Shown piece after piece: positions 23,468-30,325 of a DNA stretch of 46,550 bases. Position 1 is the stretch's first letter. Each line of letters begins with the position of its first letter. Source of the stretch: Bifidobacteriaceae bacterium (GTDB taxonomy: Bacteria > Actinomycetota > Actinomycetes > Actinomycetales > WQXJ01); NCBI GenBank assembly GCA_031272885.1, contig JAISSX010000071.1:1-46550 (forward strand), written 5' to 3'. The position numbers were made by a program, and so were the translations under genes. The notes beneath the pieces are model-generated. The model was given only the letters and a program-made list of their open reading frames with translations, was not told the DNA's origin and made no database searches.

Positions 23468-24826
23468 GTGAGTGAGCGGGTGGGGCTGGACCGGGCCCAG
23501 CGGCTCATGGTGGACCGGGCCCAGCGGCTCATGGCGGACCGGGCCCAGCGGGTGGTGTTGGAGTTGGGGATCGATACTGCCGGGGCCGGTGTGCGCGTGC
23601 GGCGGAATGCCGCCGGTGCAGCCATCGACGCCCGGCTGGACCTGGCCGCCCTGCCACGCATCGAGCCGCTGCTGCTGGGCCGGCCGGTGGCCGAGGTGCC
23701 CTCATTGGTCGAACGCCTCTGCGGCGTCTGCCCCGTGCCTCACCACCTGGCCGGCGTCCAGGCCCTCGAAGCCATGGCCGGGCTGCGGCCCGGCTCGCTG
23801 CCCGCCACAGCGGACACGGCCCGGCGCCTGTTGCACCACGCGGCCGTGGTCGAAACCCTGGCCGTCCCCTTTGTCGGCACGGCCCGGCCGGCCGTCCTGG
23901 CCGCCCGGGCCTGGGCCAAAGCCGCCAAGGCGGCCGTCGGTTCACCCGGCCATTTCCCTACCACCGCGGTCCCGGGAGGCGTGATTGACGCGGTCCCCAG
24001 TGCCGCCGCCTGGGCCGAGGCGGCGGCACTGGCCCCGGCCGCCCTCCAGGCCGCCGAGGAACTGGTCGCCGCCGCCACGGGCGCCCCACCGGACCCCGCC
24101 CAACCCGCCTGGGCCGGCGCCGATGCCGCCCTGGTCGATGCCCTGGGCCACCCCGACCCCTTGGGCGGCTGGCTCAAGGTGGTGGCGGCGGACGGCTCCG
24201 TCTTGGCTGAGGGCGCCACACCGGACCAGTTCGCCGACCTGGTGGCCCTGGCCGCCCCAACCGACGCCGCCCCACGCCCCTACCTGCGCGCCCTTGGACC
24301 GGCAGCCGAGCGCTACCGGGTGGGCCCGGTCGCCATCCTGCGGACGGGCACCCTCGACACGCCGCGCGCCGCGGCCCACCAGGGTGCCTGGCTCGCGGCC
24401 GGCCCCGCCGCTCTTGCGGGAGGCGCCGCCACCGCCCGCGCCATCTTCCTGCTGCACTGCCTGGAACGCGCCGCGGCCATCCTGGCGGCCCCCGCCCCCA
24501 CCGCGCGCAGCCAACACCGCCTGCCCCACCTCAACCCCAAGGAAGGTTGGGGCGTGGGCTGGGTGGATGGTCCACGCGGCCTGCTGGTCCACCGCTACGA
24601 GGCCGAGGGCGCCCCGCCCGCACTGACCAACGCCACCATCCTGACCCCCACGGCCCAGAATGAACCCTGGCTGGCCGACCTGTTGACGGACGCCATCGGG
24701 CAACCCGATCCCACCCGCCAACAGGCCCTTGAAGCCGCCCTGCGGGCGGCCGATCCCTGCCTGCCCTTCCTAGCCGCCCCGCCTGGCACCATGGACATAG
24801 CCATCCTGGAGGAGGTGCAGCCCTGA
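23468..24826 (+). CDS. HupK/HoxV-like degenerate hydrogenase large-subunit homologue
   Basis: A 452-residue protein related to NiFe large subunits but not a catalytic one. It keeps an L1-type motif, ERLCGVCPVPHHLAGVQALEAMAG (Cys85, Cys88), and PHL-type segments, yet the C-terminal CxxCxxH is reduced to a single Cys in ADPCLPFLA (about Cys431) and there is no protease-cut tail. This is the pattern of HupK/HoxV, accessory proteins thought to act as scaffold or carrier during iron-centre assembly. A second hypC and hypA follow with overlapping starts, suggesting a dedicated assembly module. Start GTG 23468 has GGGAGG before it; residues 6-30 include a three-fold DRAQRLM repeat. Name by similarity pattern only. 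Confidence 0.75.
   Translation: MSERVGLDRAQRLMVDRAQRLMADRAQRVVLELGIDTAGAGVRVRRNAAGAAIDARLDLAALPRIEPLLLGRPVAEVPSLVERLCGVCPVPHHLAGVQALEAMAGLRPGSLPATADTARRLLHHAAVVETLAVPFVGTARPAVLAARAWAKAAKAAVGSPGHFPTTAVPGGVIDAVPSAAAWAEAAALAPAALQAAEELVAAATGAPPDPAQPAWAGADAALVDALGHPDPLGGWLKVVAADGSVLAEGATPDQFADLVALAAPTDAAPRPYLRALGPAAERYRVGPVAILRTGTLDTPRAAAHQGAWLAAGPAALAGGAATARAIFLLHCLERAAAILAAPAPTARSQHRLPHLNPKEGWGVGWVDGPRGLLVHRYEAEGAPPALTNATILTPTAQNEPWLADLLTDAIGQPDPTRQQALEAALRAADPCLPFLAAPPGTMDIAILEEVQP
23488..23551 (+). repeat. 24-bp tandem repeat at the 5' end of the HupK-like gene
   Basis: Units start at 23488, 23512 and 23536 (third incomplete), each beginning GGACCGGGCCCAGCGG. They encode DRAQRLMV, DRAQRLMA and DRAQRVV. 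Near-identity of the units implies recent slippage; the number may vary among strains. Confidence 0.85.
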
Positions 24827-25074
24827 TGTGCGTCGCCATTCCCGCCCGTATCACCGCCATCCGGCCCGGGCCGCTGCCCATGGCCGAAACCGACCAGGCC
24901 GGCGCCACCGTCACCTGTTGCCTGGCCTACGTTCCGGAGGCGCAAGTGGGCGACTATGTGCTGATCCAGCAGCACTTTGCCGTGCAGGTGCTCGATGCCG
25001 CGTCCGCCGCCCTCTCGCTGGCGGCCTTCGCTGAACTGGGCTACCCGGTCGAGGGCGGTGGCCCGGATGCATGA
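24826..25074 (+). CDS. HypC/HybG-family chaperone, second copy
   Basis: An 82-residue HypC-family protein starting MCVAIPARITAI with the essential Cys2, then VTCCLAYVPEAQVGDYVLIQQHFAVQVLD. It differs strongly from the first HypC (14228), including an extra CC pair near residue 31. Its ATG shares one base with the stop of the HupK-like gene, and the next hypA overlaps its end, indicating tight coupling. By analogy with organisms carrying both HypC and HupF, it may protect or load one specific partner; that is inference. Confidence 0.9.
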   Translation: MCVAIPARITAIRPGPLPMAETDQAGATVTCCLAYVPEAQVGDYVLIQQHFAVQVLDAASAALSLAAFAELGYPVEGGGPDA

Positions 25075-25402
25075 GTTGTCGCTCTGCCGTTCCATCGCTG
25101 CGATTGCCCACCGCGCCGCCGCCGGTCGTCAAGTCAAGGTGATCGAACTGGACGTGGGCGCACTGCGCCAGGTGGTGCCGCACGCCTTGGAGCATTGTTG
25201 GCGGCTGGTTTCGGCCGCCACCGACCTGGCCGGCGCCCAACTGGCCGTCAACCAGATCCCGGCCCGGCTGGCCTGCCGGGAGTGCGGTGAAACCACGGAC
25301 CTGGACGATCTGCCGGCCATGGTGTGTGGCCCATGTGGTTCGACGAATGTGCAGGTGACCAGCGGCGATGAGTTCCTGGTCAGATCTTTGGAGGTGGTGT
25401 GA
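25067..25402 (+). CDS. nickel metallochaperone HypA, second copy
   Basis: A 111-residue HypA with MHELSLCRSIAAIA, the ELDVGALRQVVPHALEHCW core and zinc-binding CRECGETTDL and CGPCGSTNVQV. The start ATG is 8 bases inside the end of the second hypC, and the stop overlaps the GTG/ATG region of hypB, so hypA-hypB are translated together as a nickel-insertion pair. Presence of two hypA genes in one island is unusual; this copy, adjacent to hypB, is the likelier main partner of HypB. Confidence 0.94.
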   Translation: MHELSLCRSIAAIAHRAAAGRQVKVIELDVGALRQVVPHALEHCWRLVSAATDLAGAQLAVNQIPARLACRECGETTDLDDLPAMVCGPCGSTNVQVTSGDEFLVRSLEVV

Positions 25403-26238
25403 TGGGTAGGTTCCACAGACATGACGACGGCACGGTGCACAGCCACGAGCACGACCACGATGGCCATCAACACGGCGAGCATGCTCCCGGCGAACCCGAG
25501 CACCCGGAGCATGCTCACGAGCACGACGTGGGCGATCATTCGGGCTATCAGACCGGCACCGAGCGTATCGAGGTGCTGGAGCGCATCTTCGATGAGAACG
25601 ACCACGCGGCGGCCCACAACCGCGAACAGCTCGAAGCCAACGGTGTGGTGGCCGTCAACATCATGTCCTCACCCGGATCGGGTAAGACCAGCCTGATCGC
25701 CCGCAGCCTGGCCGCCCTACAGGGCCACGTGCGGTTGGGCATTGTGGAGGGCGACATCGAGACTGCCATCGATGCCGAACGGCTGGGCGGTTACGGTGCG
25801 CAGGTGTCGCTGCTCAACACCGGGGCCGGCTTCGGCGGCGAGTGCCACCTGGACGCCCCAATGGTGGCGCACGCTCTAACAGGCCTGGACCTGGGCGCCA
25901 TCGACCTGCTGCTGATCGAAAATGTGGGCAACCTGGTCTGCCCGGCGGAGTTCGACGTGGGCGCCCACAAGCGCGTCATCGTCGCCTCTGTCACGGAGGG
26001 CGAAGACAAGCCGCTCAAGTACCCCGTCATGTTCCGGGTGGTGGACGCGGTGGTGGTCAACAAGACCGACCTGCTGCCCTACCTGGACTTCGATCTGGAC
26101 CAGTTTCTGGCCAATATCAAGCTGGTCAATCCCACCGCCAGGGTCTTCCTGGTCTCGGCCAAGACAGGCGAGGGCCTGCCGGAGTGGCTGGACTGGCTGC
26201 ATGACCTGGCCCCACATACACACGTTGGTAACGACTAA
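25402..26238 (+). CDS. hypB: nickel-inserting GTPase HypB with His-rich N-terminus
   Basis: A 278-residue SIMIBI-class GTPase that delivers Ni to the hydrogenase large subunit with HypA. Residues 5-50 are strongly His/Glu/Asp-rich (HSHEHDHDGHQHGEHAPGE and on), a nickel-storage region. The GTPase domain has Walker A MSSPGSGKTSL, switch region IVEGDIETAIDAERL, LNTGAGFGGECHLDA with the conserved metal Cys-His, ENVGNLVCPAEFDVG, and VVNKTDLLPY for guanine specificity. GGAGGT precedes the start; a GTG one codon earlier is an alternative. Confidence 0.97.
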   Translation: MGRFHRHDDGTVHSHEHDHDGHQHGEHAPGEPEHPEHAHEHDVGDHSGYQTGTERIEVLERIFDENDHAAAHNREQLEANGVVAVNIMSSPGSGKTSLIARSLAALQGHVRLGIVEGDIETAIDAERLGGYGAQVSLLNTGAGFGGECHLDAPMVAHALTGLDLGAIDLLLIENVGNLVCPAEFDVGAHKRVIVASVTEGEDKPLKYPVMFRVVDAVVVNKTDLLPYLDFDLDQFLANIKLVNPTARVFLVSAKTGEGLPEWLDWLHDLAPHTHVGND

Positions 26239-26243
26239 TCCCC

Positions 26244-26249
26244 TAGACT
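26244..26249 (+). promoter_or_regulatory. -10-like box before the small membrane-protein pair
   Basis: TAGACT, 27 bases before the ATG at 26277, with GAAAGGAG between as ribosome binding site. This suggests that the two membrane genes can be transcribed independently of hypB. Confidence 0.35.
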
Positions 26250-26276
26250 GCTGCTCAAGCGAAAGGAGCCCATCCC

Positions 26277-26666
26277 ATGGCATGTTTCCTGGCTACAACC
26301 GCTGCGGCCGTGGCCGTTGGCGCCGTTAAGTCCGCCCACAAGCCCGCCAGCGACGCCGCCGCCGCCCAGCCCCAGGCCACGCCCCACCACAAGGTGCCGT
26401 GGCGCACCCGCCTGACCTGGCTGTTCAACCTGTTCGCCGGGGGCTCCGTGCTCCTGGCCCTGGAGCACATCTGGCACGGCGAAGTGACCTTCACCGCGCC
26501 GTTCCTGACCGCCATGAACAGCCCCGAAGAGACCGCCACGATGTGGCGTGAGATCGGCACCGTGGGCGTGGGCATGGTGTTAATCATCCTGGCGGCTTGG
26601 GGCCTGATGGTCTTCTTGACCGAACGGGTGGCGGTTTTCAACCGCCTCGCGGTGCGGGCCAAGTGA
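26277..26666 (+). CDS. small membrane protein of unknown function, hydrogenase-island associated
   Basis: A 129-residue protein I cannot assign. The N-terminus MACFLATTAAAVAVGAVK is a short hydrophobic segment with Cys3, followed by an Ala-rich linker and HHKVPWRTRLTWLFNLFAG. Two clear membrane helices follow: LFAGGSVLLALEHIWHG and EIGTVGVGMVLIILAAWGLMVFL. The loop between them has LEHIWHGEVTFTAPF, with two His near the membrane that could bind haem or metal. GAAAGGAG precedes the ATG, and the stop overlaps the next gene. Position suggests a role in hydrogenase electron transfer or nickel supply, but nothing in the sequence proves it. Confidence 0.75.
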   Translation: MACFLATTAAAVAVGAVKSAHKPASDAAAAQPQATPHHKVPWRTRLTWLFNLFAGGSVLLALEHIWHGEVTFTAPFLTAMNSPEETATMWREIGTVGVGMVLIILAAWGLMVFLTERVAVFNRLAVRAK

Positions 26667-26959
26667 CCCTGCTGATCACCGCCCTGGCTGGGCTGGCCGC
26701 CGGCGCCGTGCGCCTGGCCAAACCGGCCTTCGCCACCGCTTGGCGCCTGGGCGCCCTGGCCCTGATGTACCTGGGCGCGGCGCTGATGTGGTGCGTTGAC
26801 GGCTTTGCCGGCTTGGCCGAGGGCGAGGGTTTCATCGAGTTGCACGATGCCGCGGCGATGCGCGATGACGCCCTGCTGGGTTTGGCTGTGGTCGCCTTGG
26901 GCCTGGTCATCTGGGGCGTGCTGATACTGGCCGGCCGGCGCCGGCGCGCCGCCGCGTAG
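26663..26959 (+). CDS. small membrane protein, partner of the preceding gene
   Basis: A 98-residue protein starting at a GTG that overlaps the previous stop (GTGA). It has three predicted membrane helices: LLITALAGLAAGAVRLA, WRLGALALMYLGAALMWCVDGF and LLGLAVVALGLVIWGVLIL, ending in a positively charged RRRRAAA tail. No family is recognised. Tight overlap with the preceding gene suggests a two-subunit membrane complex. An upstream in-frame extension overlaps the previous gene and is rejected. Confidence 0.7.
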   Translation: MTLLITALAGLAAGAVRLAKPAFATAWRLGALALMYLGAALMWCVDGFAGLAEGEGFIELHDAAAMRDDALLGLAVVALGLVIWGVLILAGRRRRAAA

Positions 26960-26988
26960 GGCCGCCCCAACCCCAGGCTGACTCGGGT

Positions 26989-27342
26989 TCAGCCGCAGAA
27001 CGAGTGCCCGCAGGCGCACCCTTGGGTGGCGTTGGGGTTGTCGATCGAGAAACCCTGCGACTGGATGGTGTCCTCGTAGTCGATGATGGCGCCGTTCAGG
27101 AACTCGGCCGAGTACTTGTCCACCACCAACTCCACGCCATCGAACTCGGTCACCAGGTCGCCTTCCAGCAACTGGTCATCGAAGCCCAGGTCGTACTGCA
27201 GGCCGGCGCAACCGCCCGGTTCCACGGCCAGGCGCAGGCGCAGCCCGGGCTTGTCCTCGCGGGCCAGCAGTTCCGCCACCTTGGCGGCGGCGGCCGGGGT
27301 CAGCGTGACGCCGTGGGTGGTCCTGGTTTCGATTGCGGTCAT
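26989..27342 (-). CDS. erpA: A-type iron-sulfur cluster carrier (ErpA/IscA family)
   Basis: A 117-residue A-type carrier that passes Fe-S clusters to apo-enzymes. The three ligand Cys are visible: GGCAGLQYDLGFDD and, at the end, QGCACGHSFCG (Cys-x-Cys). The fold signature LTPAAAAKVAELLARED and LRLRLAVEPGGCAG is typical, and length is usual. It is transcribed away from the alpha/beta hydrolase region and may support cluster assembly for the hydrogenase and respiratory enzymes, as an inference from family role. Confidence 0.93.
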   Translation of the reverse strand: MTAIETRTTHGVTLTPAAAAKVAELLAREDKPGLRLRLAVEPGGCAGLQYDLGFDDQLLEGDLVTEFDGVELVVDKYSAEFLNGAIIDYEDTIQSQGFSIDNPNATQGCACGHSFCG

Positions 27343-27379
27343 ATTAGGGTCTCCAAACTATGGGCTTGCCGGGCCCACA

Positions 27380-28135
27380 TTACTTGACGTCAAGACATTT
27401 GTGAAGGAAGGCCCCCGCCAGCGTCGCAGCCACCACCGGCCGCTGCACCGGCACCATGTGGCCGGCGCCCTGGATCTGCACCCACTCGCCGCAGGGCACG
27501 GTCCGCGCCACCAGTAGCGATTCCCGGCGAGGGACCACGTCCCACGCCCCTGCCATCACCAGGCTGGGCACGGCCATGCCACGCAGGTCCGCCAGCCGCA
27601 CCAGCGGCTGGCCCATCATCACGCGCCACTGATCGAAGCGCCGCCGCGCACCCCCGTTGAACAAGGCCTCCAGCCCCAGCACCGCAAACCCGGCCCACAG
27701 GCCGGCGTGCACCGCGGGCCGCACCACCCCGGGCCGCCGGTTGCCGCCCATCAACACCTGCCCGGCCAGTTCCGAAGGCCGGTGCAAGGCCAACTCAAGG
27801 GCCACGTTGGCGCCGTCGGAGAATCCCACCACGCCAAACCGCCCAGCCCATCCGGTCAACCGCCGGTAGGCCGTCAACGCCCGGGCGGTATCGACCGCGA
27901 ACTGGGTCAGCGACATCGGGCAGCCGCCCCGGGGGCTCAACCCGTGCCCGCGGGAATCCAGCCGGATGACGGTGAAGCCGGCCTCCACCAACCAAGGCGC
28001 CATGCCGTCGAACAACGACCGGTCCTCGCCGTTGCCGTGCAGCAGCACCACGGGCGGTCCGGAGCCTTCGATGGTGGCAGCCAGGGGCCCCAGGAAACAC
28101 TCGCCCGGGCCGGTGTTGCCGCCCGATTCACTCAT
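27380..28135 (-). CDS. alpha/beta hydrolase
   Basis: A 251-residue alpha/beta-hydrolase fold protein. The oxyanion motif VVLLHGNGEDRSLF is near residue 30, the nucleophile elbow is GFSDGAN (Ser near residue 115), the acid is probably in AGAWDVVPRRES, and the catalytic His in GAGHMVPVQRP. A helical lid lies between. Substrate is unknown. The ATG lies 8 bases inside the end of the M20 peptidase gene, so the pair is coupled. A longer in-frame start upstream is antisense or overlapping and rejected. Confidence 0.88.
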   Translation of the reverse strand: MSESGGNTGPGECFLGPLAATIEGSGPPVVLLHGNGEDRSLFDGMAPWLVEAGFTVIRLDSRGHGLSPRGGCPMSLTQFAVDTARALTAYRRLTGWAGRFGVVGFSDGANVALELALHRPSELAGQVLMGGNRRPGVVRPAVHAGLWAGFAVLGLEALFNGGARRRFDQWRVMMGQPLVRLADLRGMAVPSLVMAGAWDVVPRRESLLVARTVPCGEWVQIQGAGHMVPVQRPVVAATLAGAFLHKCLDVK

Positions 28136-29489
28136 CGAGCGTGCCGCCCAGGCGGGCCAGGAAGATGGCCTCCGCCAGGATCGCCTTGCGCAGCATCTCC
28201 AGCGGCACCGACTCGTTGCCGGAATGGGCCCGCGAATACTGGTCCTCCACGCCCACCAACAGCACCTCGATGTCAGGGAAAACGTCCACAATCTCGTTGG
28301 CCAGCGGGATCGAGCCGCCTTGACCCAGCAGGGCCACCGGCTGCCCGAAAGCCTGCTCCAACGCCACCTGGTAGGCGCTGGCCGCCGGGCCATTGACATC
28401 GGCCACAAAGCCCTCACCCGTGGCGCCCGGCACAATCTCCAGGTGCGCCCCGAACGGAGCATGCTCCTCCAGGTGGCGGATCAGCGCGGCCTGCGCCGCC
28501 ACGGCATCGGCCCCCGGCGGGATGCGCAGCGACAGTTCGGCCCGCGCCACCGGCGCAATCGTGTTGGAGGCCAGGTCAACCGACGTGGCGTCGAAGCCGA
28601 TCAGCCCGATTGCCGGGTAGTGCCACAACTGCTGGGCCAGCGTGCCGGTACCCGCAAACGCAACCCCTGGCAACAGGCCCACCTCGTCCCGCACCCGTTC
28701 CGCCGGGTAGTCGAAGTCGGTCGAACCAACCGGCTCCAGGCCCGCCACGGCCACGTCCCCGGCCTCGTTGTGCAGGGTGGCGATCAGCCGGGCCAGCAGC
28801 AGCGGCGCATCCAGAATCGGCCCGCCGTACATCCCCGAATGGACGGCGTGCTCGGCGATGCGCAGCGTCACCGTCAGCGAGGTGACGCCCCGCAGCGACA
28901 CCGACAAGGCCGGCACGTCCGCGCTCCAGTTGTCCGAATCGGCCACCACCACGGCATCGGCCCGCAAACGGTCTTGATGCTCCGCCAGCAGGCGGGCAAA
29001 AGTGGGCGAACCGGACTCCTCCTCGCCCTCAATGAAGACGGCCAGCCCCACCTTCAGGTCGCTGCCCAGCGCGGCCAGGGCGGCCAGGTGCACCACTACC
29101 CCGGCGCCATCGTCCGCCGCACCCCGGCCGTAGAGGCGGCCGTCCTTGACCACCGGCTGCCACGGGTCGGTGTCCCAGTCACTCGTCACCGGCTGGACGT
29201 CGTGGTGCGCGTACAGCAGAACCGTCGGGCTGCCCGCCGGCCCCGGGATACGCCCGATGACGCCCGGCCCGCCTTTGGTTCCGTCCGGCAGGGTGCCGTG
29301 CACGATGGCGACATCCGAGACGCCGACGGCGTGCAACCGGCCGGCCACGTATTCGGCCGAGCGCCCCAAGGGATCGCCCTCTTGGGGGTACGCGCTGATG
29401 GAGGGCAACCGGACCAGATCTTCCAGGACCTCGACCGCCCGGGGGAAGCCGGCTTCGACCCGCCGGCTGAGTTCCGCAATCGTCACCAT
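28128..29489 (-). CDS. M20-family metallopeptidase (dipeptidase type)
   Basis: A 453-residue M20 zinc peptidase. Metal and catalytic positions are visible: VLLYAHHDVQPV (His and Asp ligand region), YGRGAADDGAGVV (bridging Asp), IEGEEESGSP (catalytic Glu and metal Glu), DSDNWSADVPAL, and HSGNESVPL near the end with the last metal His. A dimerisation domain lies at about 190-310. It resembles the CNDP-like or DapE-related dipeptidases; the substrate cannot be fixed. It is transcribed together with the alpha/beta hydrolase. Confidence 0.93.
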   Translation of the reverse strand: MVTIAELSRRVEAGFPRAVEVLEDLVRLPSISAYPQEGDPLGRSAEYVAGRLHAVGVSDVAIVHGTLPDGTKGGPGVIGRIPGPAGSPTVLLYAHHDVQPVTSDWDTDPWQPVVKDGRLYGRGAADDGAGVVVHLAALAALGSDLKVGLAVFIEGEEESGSPTFARLLAEHQDRLRADAVVVADSDNWSADVPALSVSLRGVTSLTVTLRIAEHAVHSGMYGGPILDAPLLLARLIATLHNEAGDVAVAGLEPVGSTDFDYPAERVRDEVGLLPGVAFAGTGTLAQQLWHYPAIGLIGFDATSVDLASNTIAPVARAELSLRIPPGADAVAAQAALIRHLEEHAPFGAHLEIVPGATGEGFVADVNGPAASAYQVALEQAFGQPVALLGQGGSIPLANEIVDVFPDIEVLLVGVEDQYSRAHSGNESVPLEMLRKAILAEAIFLARLGGTLDE

Positions 29490-29558
29490 GGGAAAACGGT
29501 ACCTCGCTGGGCGAACGTCTTAGTGGGGACCCGAAGCCCCGGTGCGGTCCCGGGCCGG

Positions 29559-29564
29559 TAGGCT
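29559..29564 (+). promoter_or_regulatory. leaderless-type -10 box of the DUF3043 gene
   Basis: TAGGCT, 7 bases before a GTG at 29572. This supports that GTG over an in-frame ATG ten codons upstream. Confidence 0.5.
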
Positions 29565-29571
29565 TAGCGGC

Positions 29572-30180
29572 GTGTTGCGCAAATCCAAGGCCGAGCCGGT
29601 CGCAGTAGAAGAAGAGGCCACGCCCAAATCCGGCAAGGGCCGCCCCACCCCCACCCGTAAGGAGGCGGAAGCCGCCCACAAGCGGCCTTTGGGCGGGGTG
29701 GGCACCCGGACCGCCACGGGGGCGCCGGCCGCCAAACAGACCAAGGAAGAGCGCAAGGCGGCCCGCGAAGAGGCCCGCCGCCGCTACGAACTGGCGATGC
29801 AGCGCGGTGACGAACGTTACATGCCGGCCCGCGACAAGGGCCCGGTGCGGCGCTGGGTGCGTGACTACATCGACTCACGACGGTCGTTGGGTGAATACGT
29901 CATGGTCGGCTCGCTGGTGGCGCTGCTGATTCTGATGATAGGGATGCAGGCCTTTCCGCTGGTTGCGCTCTACATGATCCTCGCCATGTACCTGCTGATC
30001 TTCGTGGTGATTGGGGACCTGATTGTCCGGTCGCGGCGGTTGAAGAAGGCGCTGATTGAGAAGTTCGGCGAGGACCGCATCGGCAAGGGCACGGTCTGGT
30101 ACGGCATGATGCGCTCGATGCAGATCCGGCGCTCCCGCATGCCGAAGCCGCAGGTGGAACGCGGCCAATACCCCAAGTAG
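29572..30180 (+). CDS. DUF3043 family membrane protein
   Basis: A 202-residue actinobacterial conserved protein. Residues 1-80 are charged and probably cytoplasmic, with the family pattern GKGRPTPTRKEAEAAHKRPL and KEERKAAREEARRRYELAMQRGDERYMPARDKGPVRR-type residues. Two membrane helices follow (YVMVGSLVALLILMIGMQ and LVALYMILAMYLLIFVVIG), then a basic tail RSRRLKKALIEKFG ending GQYPK. Function is unknown; conservation suggests an envelope-related role. A leaderless GTG start is likely. Confidence 0.93.
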   Translation: MLRKSKAEPVAVEEEATPKSGKGRPTPTRKEAEAAHKRPLGGVGTRTATGAPAAKQTKEERKAAREEARRRYELAMQRGDERYMPARDKGPVRRWVRDYIDSRRSLGEYVMVGSLVALLILMIGMQAFPLVALYMILAMYLLIFVVIGDLIVRSRRLKKALIEKFGEDRIGKGTVWYGMMRSMQIRRSRMPKPQVERGQYPK

Positions 30181-30206
30181 GCCGCTGGCGCTGCAGCGCG
30201 GCGGCC

Positions 30207-30325
30207 TCAGCCGGCTCTAAGCCGCTGAACCCGACCCGTGTCGACGAGCGCAGCGTAGGAGACGCGGCTAGCCAGCATGGCCGTGGCCGGCTTGGGTTCA
30301 GCCGCCTCTAAGCCGCTGAACCCGA
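30207..30325. repeat. 28-bp direct repeat spanning the pyrD 3' end
   Basis: The 28-mer starting TCAGCCGGCTCTAAGCCGCT at 30207-30234 recurs with one mismatch at 30298-30325 (period 91). The second copy encodes the last residues of pyrD (VQRLRGG plus stop); the first encodes an equivalent VQRLRAG plus stop out in the intergenic DNA. The ~90 bases in between, GC-rich with CTGAACCCG palindromic parts, hold no gene that I can support. Confidence 0.7.

Noticed and set aside
23468-24826. Second catalytic hydrogenase large subunit
   Set aside because: It has the L1 CxxC but only a single Cys where the C-terminal CxxCxxH should be, and no small subunit partner.
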